A stretch of 64,000 nt of DNA from Siphonodentalium dalli (Eukaryota; Mollusca; Scaphopoda; Gadilida; Siphonodentaliidae): contig CP136066.1 of NCBI GenBank assembly GCA_032622095.1, forward strand, positions 102,387,319-102,451,318, in the 5' to 3' direction. The position numbers and the translations under genes were made by a program. The notes below the pieces were generated by a model. That model was not told where the DNA came from. It made no database searches and worked only from the letters and a program-made list of their open reading frames with translations. This document shows positions 60,501 through 64,000 of the stretch, piece by piece; within the stretch, counting starts at the first letter, position 1; each line of letters opens with the position of its first letter.

Positions 60501-62240
60501 ATCCTGTTTTAGGTTATTCTATGAACTTTCTTATCTGTAGATGACGTTGTTGAACTACAGTCTGTCTGGTGAAGTCTGTGCGAAGCTACCTGTTGTCCTA
60601 AACACATTCATTGAAGACATAAAGGGAAGCAGGTAAGTAATGGATCTGCTCTAACTGGGAGAAATAGACATATCTTGTTTCAACCTCCAACATACATAAA
60701 GGTATCTTGGAAGGAATATCAAAACTTAACTCGCAGAATATTTATGCCCAGAGATGTCAATATTACTCCGAAATGGTGCTTTCTTATGATATGCTGTGCC
60801 ACATTCATACAAATATGACTGCATGGTTGAGAAGACCCCTTTGATACCAAGGTTATAATTTATGTGTTTCTGTGGAAATTAGCCCTTTTGTCATTTGGAA
60901 CAACATTTATTTCATTTTACAGTTGGCTGGTGGAACAATAGTCACTTACAATGGTGCTATGGTAATATCATGTTACCGTTTATATAACGTCATAAAATCG
61001 TCGCCTAAAATGAAATTAAAGAACACACATTTTAATGACATTTCAACAAAATTCAAAATGACATCATCTAATTCAGAAATATCACTATGGTTCACAAGCA
61101 ATAATACAATATTTTTTTGTGTACCTTAAGTTTTCAGCTGTCGCGAATAATACTGATTATCGAATACAATAGCCAGGACAATGGCAGTGATATGTTCTGG
61201 GAATATTGGAATAGGAAGTGTGTGTCCGCTCTGAGACTTAGGCCTATCGGTAGGGTGTATGTTTGCTCAAAGGCTATCGGATTGGGTTAGTTGATTGATA
61301 ACGGGTGTAGACATACTGTAATTCTGAAACTATCATCAGAGGGAATTTAACTGCCCTGAAGTAATAAATTTTATTATTTACATTGATTCATGCTTGATAA
61401 TAATGCGTTTGTTTGATTAATTTGTAATAATATTCAGTTGATTTACAAAATATGTTCACACATGAATTTGGTGTCATATATGATGTACCGCCAAAGGGTC
61501 AAAGCATTTCTCGTATTTAAGGACCTGTTTTATGACCCTGGAACTCGGCAGGAATGTGACCAAAATGAGGCTCACTAAATATAATTTGAGGCCCTGAACC
61601 GCCACAAGGCTTTAACTCTTTCTTGACAGGAGCTGTCCTAGTGCAACGTTAAAGATCATGTACCAGTGCATTATCTTATATATTCGGGTCTCCCACAGGG
61701 AGCTCCGAATATTTAAAAAATGCACTGGCTTAAAGGTCAAGGTAAATATTCTTAGGCCAATGTATTCTCTTTTATATGCAAGGCTCCCTATATTATTCTC
61801 TTTTATATGCAAGGCTCCCTGTATATATAAGAATGCATTGTCACAGTGACAAAAATTTCAGGAAACTCCAGTCATGGAAGGGTTAATAAACCAATATATC
61901 TCTTTCAGAATACAATTACATTTAATTATTTGTTATTTTCATAGATTTAATTTAGTTTCCGAAAACATATTGTCTGCTCAAATGCATGTCTGTTACTTAT
62001 GAATTACTACTGAGTCTTCATGATTTCCATATTTGATGAAATGAGATTTCTTTAGCAACAAAAAATAAATATTTATTATGAAGAATTGTTGGCCGGGGTT
62101 TCTCAGTTTAAAAAAATTTCTCTGTTTTTGTCAAATTTTAGAGATTTGATGTTTGTTATGAAGTTAAGAACAACCTTCTCTGCACAGAAACAAGCTGCAT
62201 ATATAACAGTATCAGCATGTGTACCTCAGTCAGTTACAAG
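45455..62240 (+). CDS. AP4M1: AP-4 complex subunit mu (mu4-adaptin), ten internal exons, both ends missing
   Basis: Joining 45455-45537, 47323-47435, 49658-49754, 52184-52297, 53562-53633, 55144-55209, 56951-57074, 58039-58145, 60541-60632 and 62142-62240 gives one open frame with matching splice phases at every junction, about 320 residues. It aligns along its length with AP-4 mu: longin domain (about 1-120, with LYFVAVV and LLIYEILDEAV), linker (120-160), then the mu homology domain from NELFVDVIEHL. AP-4 is a clathrin-independent coat at the trans-Golgi network that sorts cargo such as ATG9A; mu recognises tyrosine-based signals. FVDV carries the Asp that in mu2 contacts the tyrosine of YxxPhi signals. 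Human AP4M1 has 453 residues; about 25 N-terminal and 130-150 C-terminal residues are missing here. The assignment to mu4 rather than mu1/2/3 rests on the DYG(H/Y)(I/V)Q segment followed by the TSTE-like MSTERIKPFIQS, on the linker and on SNEAIRRLELTGQL. Introns are 1.0-2.4 kb and filled with transposons. Confidence 0.93.
45727..46095. mobile_element. R1 repeat copy, right end replaced by the exon duplicate
   Basis: Left end aggccttgaaatagtatgtc then TGACATTTGCAGAATGAGGT. The right arm reaches CCTCATTCTGCAAA and is cut exactly where the copied AP4M1 exon begins, instead of continuing TGACAGACACA. Confidence 0.8.
46096..46181 (+). pseudogene. Decayed duplicate of the AP4M1 exon at 45455-45537, with its donor region
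   Basis: These 86 bp align without a gap to 45472-45557 with 13 mismatches (about 85% identity). The copy covers most of the exon plus 20 bp of the following intron. It still reads GGSIDNFLTWPKPNDGSSPP then CY, but the donor GT has become AT (TATATAAGT), so it could not be spliced like the original. It is wedged between two R1 elements (45727-46095 and 46192-46608), which suggests that it moved with them. Confidence 0.8.
46192..46608. mobile_element. R1 repeat copy with both ends
   Basis: CAAGTCTGAGTTTAGTGGGC ... GACACGCTATAATCAGGCTTG. It follows the exon duplicate after 10 bp. Confidence 0.85.
46609..47322. other. AP4M1 intron, nothing else recognised
   Basis: AT-rich intron sequence leading to the acceptor at 47322. 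Confidence 0.6.
47323..47435 (+). CDS. AP4M1: AP4M1 exon (longin domain, strand HIRxxxLYFV)
   Basis: The frame reads QSDGGKSWIYIRRNSLYFVA then VVNTGSTSPIFVTEFLH plus two bases. Human AP4M1 has [20 protein letters not shown] and LLELLSR at this place, so the alignment is strong. Two tandem acceptors (ttcag at 47322 and cag at 47325) keep the same frame and differ by one Gln codon. The donor is gtacgt after CACAA. An open frame of 146 codons at 47279-47719 overlaps in another frame and is not the gene. Confidence 0.9.
47502..47999. mobile_element. hAT-like MITE, 498 bp, with 8-bp duplication
   Basis: Perfect 8-bp duplication TGCACAAG (47494-47501 and 48000-48007). The element starts CAGGGCCCGAAATTTA and ends TAAACCCTG. 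Repeated words TTTTTGCCAAATG and GGCAAATTTGGCAA lie near both ends. It sits in the AP4M1 intron 66 bp after a donor. Confidence 0.88.
48008..48429. other. AP4M1 intron, nothing else recognised
   Basis: A 121-codon minus-strand frame (48042-48407) shows no known domain and lies in the intron of the other strand. Confidence 0.5.
48430..49645 (+). mobile_element. P2 element interrupted by a nested element
   Basis: The P2 left part (ATAAGTTCAACAAATGACCA ... cattcccgctaataaatatg) and right part (ttgttatctgtcttcttatt ... aaagaaaaggctaa) are separated by about 1 kb of another transposon. The right end stops 13 bp before the AP4M1 exon at 49658, and ctaat at its tip could act as the branch site. Confidence 0.8.
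48531..49507 (+). mobile_element. Nested element with GCCCCCGAC ends and 174-bp tandem units
   Basis: Starts GCCCCCGACTTAAAGTCGGC and its mirror GGTCGGGGGCA lies at 49497-49507. The head has CGTCCGTCCGTC and TACGTACGTACG runs. Units with gggggaacagctacatgcat, tttcgtccacccattttcac and agagttatggcccttttttt start near 48617, 48791, 49137 and 49311 (174-bp steps). Several overlapping frames of 70-120 codons come only from these units. Confidence 0.8.
49658..49754 (+). CDS. AP4M1: AP4M1 exon (longin domain, helical part)
   Basis: Acceptor cattccag, donor GTG then gtaagt. With the split Lys codon from the previous exon it reads KLFHVLKDFLGVVNESTVVA then NVLLIYEILDEAV. This matches the human segment [20 protein letters not shown] followed by VYELLDEVL and the plant one KDYLGVLNEDSFRKNFVLVY. 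It is the most diagnostic mu-adaptin segment in the window. The end of a P2 transposon lies only 13 bp upstream of the exon, so the element borders or overlaps the branch-point area. Confidence 0.95.
49866..50547. mobile_element. P4-like element bounded by TTAA, diverged
   Basis: TTAAAGGGAGACTGTGTCTA at the left; ggtcggattcgggtacagca then CCACTTTAA at the right, which resembles the right arm of 19115-19479. Also shares attcattcatttgt. Confidence 0.6.
50548..51044. other. AP4M1 intron, nothing else recognised
   Basis: No exon or clear repeat. Confidence 0.5.
51045..51648. mobile_element. Foldback element with CGAACCATCGACATGACCTC arms
   Basis: GAATTGTTTTGCGGCGAACC then ATCGACATGACCTC is mirrored by GAGGTCATGTCGATGGTTTG then CCACAAAGCAATTTT, about 35-bp arms. 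Interior AT-rich and non-coding. Confidence 0.8.
51905..52128 (+). mobile_element. P2 element, ends 55 bp before an AP4M1 exon
   Basis: gataataagttcaacaaaca then gccataggccatttgttcaa, and the right end tctagtaaagaaagggttga. The outer left part of the family is missing. Confidence 0.8.
52184..52297 (+). CDS. AP4M1: AP4M1 exon (end of longin domain and start of linker)
   Basis: Acceptor cttctccag, donor TTG then gtgagt, 38 whole codons. It reads DYGHIQLMSTERIKPFIQSQ then PIVQGADKSTVDEITSRL. The start corresponds to human [20 protein letters not shown]. The first half is conserved across AP-4 mu; the second half belongs to the variable linker. Confidence 0.95.
52500..53320 (-). repeat. Family C array, about five units, reverse orientation
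   Basis: Words agccatcttggnttttactc and aaaaacatgg recur about every 165 bp, with gggagctatcaaatttgaac. The frame of 145 codons at 52549-52986 is repeat-derived. Confidence 0.85.
53430..53530. repeat. Dispersed repeat fragment (TTGGCCAAAAGAATTCTCCGG)
   Basis: Resembles 41895-41965 in reverse. Ends CCAGTGTGAACCCTG, similar in style to the hAT MITE end at 47999. Confidence 0.5.
53562..53633 (+). CDS. AP4M1: AP4M1 exon (linker)
   Basis: Acceptor attgtttccag, donor GTC then gtaagt, 24 codons reading FGIDIKSAPSTAANRPVIQT then VANV. It matches the human linker piece VAPSSAASRPVLSS (SAPSTAANRPV here). Phase 0 at both ends fits both neighbours. Confidence 0.9.
53770..54320. repeat. Decayed element rich in CTGGACTGGTCCGGACC
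   Basis: Begins TAGGGCTGGACTGCAGAC, a hAT-like start. Near the right there are several ACTGGACTGGAC words and a perfect 20-bp palindrome GGACTGGTCCGGACCAGTCC at 54223-54242. No clear target duplication. Confidence 0.45.
54628..54815. mobile_element. M1 foldback MITE, right tip missing
   Basis: CAGTAATGCCCTAAATAATC ... accataattctgctgtggt, after which the last ~35 bp are replaced by other sequence. Confidence 0.85.
54876..55098 (+). mobile_element. P2 element, ends 45 bp before an AP4M1 exon
   Basis: acactttctatactaaatac at the left; atttagtatagaaaggatta then A at the right. The inner foldback is shortened. Confidence 0.8.
55144..55209 (+). CDS. AP4M1: AP4M1 exon (start of mu homology domain)
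   Basis: Acceptor tttatttgcag, donor AAT then gtaagt, 22 codons. It reads DSRRNELFVDVIEHLMAVIN then SN, against human [20 protein letters not shown]. The Asp in FVDV (residue 168 of the visible part) is the one that in mu2 contacts the tyrosine of sorting signals, so the canonical cargo pocket looks intact on this side. A P2 element ends 45 bp upstream and an R1 fragment starts about 16-20 bp after the donor. Confidence 0.94.
55225..55322. mobile_element. R1 repeat, right-end fragment
   Basis: gcgggatagcatcactaaat then tcaccctctggggacctcat and CTGCAAATGACAGGC; begins about 16-20 bp after the donor at 55210. Confidence 0.75.
55636..56002. mobile_element. R1 repeat copy, left end missing
   Basis: Starts within the first arm (gccaaattcaccctctggag), keeps the internal segment (gaagttcccaaatggtgaat) and ends ataacaggcacactaaactc then aggcttg. 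Confidence 0.8.
56003..56950. other. AP4M1 intron, nothing else recognised
   Basis: AT-rich intron sequence. Confidence 0.55.
56951..57074 (+). CDS. AP4M1: AP4M1 exon (mu homology domain, first strands)
   Basis: Acceptor ctactattgtag, donor AAAG then gttggt, a weaker donor than the others. It reads EAIRRLELTGQLNIKNHLPG then HPQVKLSLPEDLTFNSGTETK plus one base. The pattern G-(I/L)-(R/K)-x-K-(S/N)-x-L-x-G-x-P-x-(V/L)-(R/K)-L-x-L-x-E-D-L is that of AP-4 mu (plant: TIQMKSYLTGNPEIRLALNE). The joint with the next exon needs the acceptor at 58038, which gives phase 1. Confidence 0.9.
57418..57665 (+). mobile_element. P2 element
   Basis: Starts near tttcagataataaatggtat, has ccataagtcatttgttgaac then ttattacctgaacatttccc, and ends agtatacacagggttaa. 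Confidence 0.75.
57770..58010. mobile_element. P1 foldback element, ends 28 bp before an AP4M1 exon
   Basis: TTAACCCTTCCATGATTAGA ... GTCATGAAAGGGTTAA with internal ctcttatatatgcgaggccc hairpins. Confidence 0.85.
58039..58145 (+). CDS. AP4M1: AP4M1 exon (mu homology domain, DCKFHKLVNLD segment)
   Basis: Using the acceptor attcacag (58038) rather than the nearer tttcag (58045) restores the frame: a split Ala, then FRSNVHLEDCKFHKLVNLDR and LQSNKTISFSPPPGE. The plant protein has ILDDCNFHESVRLDSFDSDR and TLSLVPPDGE here, and human [20 protein letters not shown]. Donor GAG then gtaagg. P1 elements sit 28 bp before and 25 bp after this exon. Confidence 0.93.
58171..58587. mobile_element. P1 foldback element, starts 25 bp after an AP4M1 exon
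   Basis: TTAACCCTTTCATGACGAGA ... CCAGTCATGAAAGGGTTAA. The centre holds an expanded run of TTTTATCATTTTTTCTTACA-like words (58290-58450). Confidence 0.88.
58588..59318. other. AP4M1 intron, nothing else recognised
   Basis: Short CA run near 58728-58738; no exon. Confidence 0.5.
59322..60130. mobile_element. Harbinger-like element, 809 bp, TTA duplication
   Basis: CAGTCCTTCGAATTT ... AAATCGAAGGACTG, flanked by TTA on both sides (59319-59321, 60131-60133). Both ends are rich in GCGCGC (tttgcgcgcgcgtttt; cagcgcgcgcctc). The interior frames are short. Confidence 0.82.
60226..60488. mobile_element. P1 foldback element, ends 52 bp before an AP4M1 exon
   Basis: TTAACCCTTTCATGATGGCT ... CAGTCATGGAAGGGTTAT; the right TTAA is mutated to TTAT. 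Has the usual tcttatatatgcgag stems. Confidence 0.85.
60541..60632 (+). CDS. AP4M1: AP4M1 exon (mu homology domain, MNYxLS segment)
   Basis: Acceptor cttatctgtag, donor AG then gtaagt. It reads MTLLNYSLSGEVCAKLPVVL then NTFIEDIKGS plus two bases. It follows PPGE exactly as human [20 protein letters not shown] follows PPQGE. The internal ATG at the start is not a start codon, since the frame runs through from the exon before. Confidence 0.9.
60633..61611. other. AP4M1 intron, nothing else recognised
   Basis: No exon or clear repeat. Confidence 0.55.
61612..61886. mobile_element. P1 foldback element in the last visible intron
   Basis: TTAACTCTTTCTTGACAGGA ... CAGTCATGGAAGGGTTAA. More decayed than the other P1 copies, with a short internal duplication tattctcttttatatgcaag. 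Confidence 0.82.
62142..62240 (+). CDS. AP4M1: AP4M1 exon (mu homology domain, middle; last one in window)
   Basis: Acceptor caaattttag, donor AAG then gtattt. After a split Arg it reads DLMFVMKLRTTFSAQKQAAY then ITVSACVPQSVT plus two bases. It aligns with human [20 protein letters not shown] and RLHLPLPRGV. No further exon could be read between 62241 and 64000, so the remaining strands and the C-terminal RI/RL-type end lie to the right. Confidence 0.88.
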
Positions 62241-62593
62241 GTATTTCTTAGCATACATATACTCCAGCATCAGATCAAAGTCTGGGATTTAATCACGGGG
62301 TTTCATAATATGATATGACATTGTATTATCGATAAGATAGCCGTTGTATTATCGCGAGAAGGATATATATTCACAAGCTGTATGTGTATGTAGTTTCTCT
62401 CTAAACAGCAGTTATATATCACATCCTCTTATCATTGAAAGTAAACACTTTTTAACTGAACAGTCATTATGTGTTTGTCATTTATATAATTAAAATAGGT
62501 TGCAGCCATTAGAACTATCCAACGCCTATATTAGGAACATGCCAACATCTGTCATATAGGATACCATTTCACATCAGATTATTCTCCACAATA
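62241..62593. other. AP4M1 intron, nothing else recognised
   Basis: A search by eye for the next mu-homology-domain exon found none. Confidence 0.5.
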
Positions 62594-62665
62594 ACGAATA
62601 AGTTCAACAAACGACCATATGTCTTATCTGATTATCTAAACATTTCCCGCCTGGCTTTCGATGAA
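62594..62665 (+). mobile_element. P2 fragment
   Basis: cgaataagttcaacaaacga then ccatatgtcttatctgatta and acatttcccgcc match the left part of P2. Confidence 0.65.
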
Positions 62666-62727
62666 TGCATGGTTGTTTATGCAGTACGAAAGTGTTCCCT
62701 CAGAATACTCTGCACATAGGGCTTCAC

Positions 62728-62850
62728 GGTTTTTCGGTATTTAGTCATACCGCGGTTTTGTTTTTAATACCGTGTAGTCGGTATTGGATTTCTTGAATAG
62801 TCGGTATACCGCCGCACACTATATTTTCTTCTTTTAGTCGGTATTACGAC
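62728..62850 (+). mobile_element. hAT-like left end, fragment
   Basis: TAGGGCTTCACGGTTTTTCG then repeated cggtat, taccg and gtcggtatt words, typical of subterminal repeats. No right end recognised. Confidence 0.5.
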
Positions 62851-63221
62851 AGCAAATGTCAATAAAATACATATTCTGAGGCACTAAAGCATGCCTGTAA
62901 GTAATGAACGAGAATGAGAACTAGCGAGACGAAACGAGAACCACCGAGACGAGACGATAACGAGCCAGTCGCCCAAAGCGTAACTGCAGCAAAGTGCGAA
63001 AATCAATTATCACAAAGGCAGTGCCAAGACGTTGTACGCTGATGGATGTGTGTTTATAGTCGTCTCATATGCAGTTCAAATTAGTGTACACAAAGCAATA
63101 ATTAGACTAGGTCGCCATCCATACAATTATGAAATGTAAACTATACTCTCACAATTGTTTTCGTGCTAATGTTTATCCAATATCGAGACACCACGGATAA
63201 ATACGTATTGCTTGGAGACCT

Positions 63222-64000
63222 TTTTAGCTCACCTGAGACGAAGTCTCCGGTGGAGCTATAGTCATCACTCCTCGTCCGTCGTCCGTCCGTCCGTCCGTCC
63301 GTCCATCCGTCCGTCAACAATTCTTTGAACATCTTCTCCTCTGATTCCATTGGACGGAATGGGTTCATATTTGGTGTGGATGTTCCCTAGGTGACTCCCA
63401 TTCAGATTTGTTCAAATGAGGTCACTGGGTCAAATAGTTGCAAAGCCAGGGCCATAACTCTTTCCCTCCATAGTATTTCTTAAAACAACTTCTTGTTTAG
63501 AACCATTGGTCCGATTTAGCTTATATTTGGTATGAAGGGTTCTTGAATGACTAGGGTTCAGATTTGTTCAAATGAGGTCACCAGGTTGATTAGTTGAGAA
63601 ACCAGGGCCATAACTCTATTCCTCATAGTAATTCTTAGAATGACATCTTCTCAAGAAAGATTGGGCCGATTTAGCTTATATTTGGTACGGAGGGACCTAA
63701 TGGGTGAATGGAGTTTTTTCAAATTAGGTCACTGGGTCAAATAGGGGCAGAGCCAGGGACATAACTCTAAATACAAAAAAATACATTTTTGCATTTTGAT
63801 CTTTGATTTTTGTTTAGACACATCACAGCTACCCACCCCCCCCCCCCACCTCCTGTCCCTGCCACACCATGCTGTACCATACCATATTATCTCTGCCTAC
63901 TTCACCCCATTAAAATCCTTGTTTTGATCACAGCTGTAGGAGTAACACAATACATTGGTATTGCTCTGCAAAATTTTTGTGCCATCATTAATTATCTCCA
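63222..64000 (+). mobile_element. Family A element (mollusc-type), continues past the window
   Basis: Starts TTTTTAGCTCACCTGAGACG then AAGTCTCCGGTGGAGCTATA, a GTCCGTCC run (63270-63315), then units of about 160 bp with aaatgaggtcactgggtcaa, agccagggccataactct and ccgatttagcttatatttgg (near 63510 and 63668). A C run is at 63837-63847. Confidence 0.8.

Noticed and set aside
60872-61129. Plus-strand frame of 85 codons between two AP4M1 exons
   Set aside because: It does not align with mu-adaptins, and the flanking exons join in phase without it.

Overview
This window is animal nuclear DNA, AT-rich and gene-poor, crowded with short non-autonomous transposons. The repeats (units of the type AAGATGGCTGCC, elements carrying ACGAAGTCTCCGGTGGAGC, arrays of CGTCCGTC in front of tandem non-coding units) are of a kind I associate with molluscs, especially bivalves. 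A lophotrochozoan, probably a bivalve, is therefore my best guess, but this is inference. There is no prokaryotic organisation: coding DNA appears only as small exons with GT..AG borders.

Two genes can be recognised by reading across splice sites. (1) On the minus strand at 3233-3355, one exon encodes the central part of the PH domain of an AKT/PKB kinase. The rest of that gene was not found; its 3' part must lie left of the window. (2) On the plus strand from 45455 to 62240, ten exons join in one consistent reading frame into about 320 residues of the mu subunit of adaptor complex AP-4 (AP4M1): most of the longin domain, the linker and the first half of the mu homology domain. The first exon (start codon) and the C-terminal exons were not found; the C-terminus lies beyond the right edge.

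Between and inside these genes are repeats. From left to right: a hAT-like element with 8-bp target duplications (901-2131) nested in a mollusc-type repeat; the AKT exon with a TA-flanked foldback element 19 bp from its splice donor; tandem ~180-bp units (7440-8095); an element with iterated subterminal motifs (10867-11341); a composite bounded by perfect 61-bp inverted repeats (16640-18417); a ~163-bp satellite-like array (24470-25738); a ~370-bp tandem array (29340-30780); two clusters of short iterated motifs (31227-32500 and 38608-39010); Harbinger-like elements with 3-bp target duplications (40152-40855, 59322-60130); and many TTAA-bounded foldback elements, several of which end within about 60 bp of AP4M1 splice sites.

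The two genes have no evident shared regulation. No tRNA, rRNA, CRISPR array, operon or intact transposase gene was recognised. Nearly all open reading frames longer than 60 codons lie in repeats or in a wrong frame. Family labels used below: M1 (TA-flanked foldback), P1 to P5 (TTAA-bounded foldbacks), R1 (CTGTCATTTGCAGAATGAGG ends), A, B, C, D and F (mollusc-type units).
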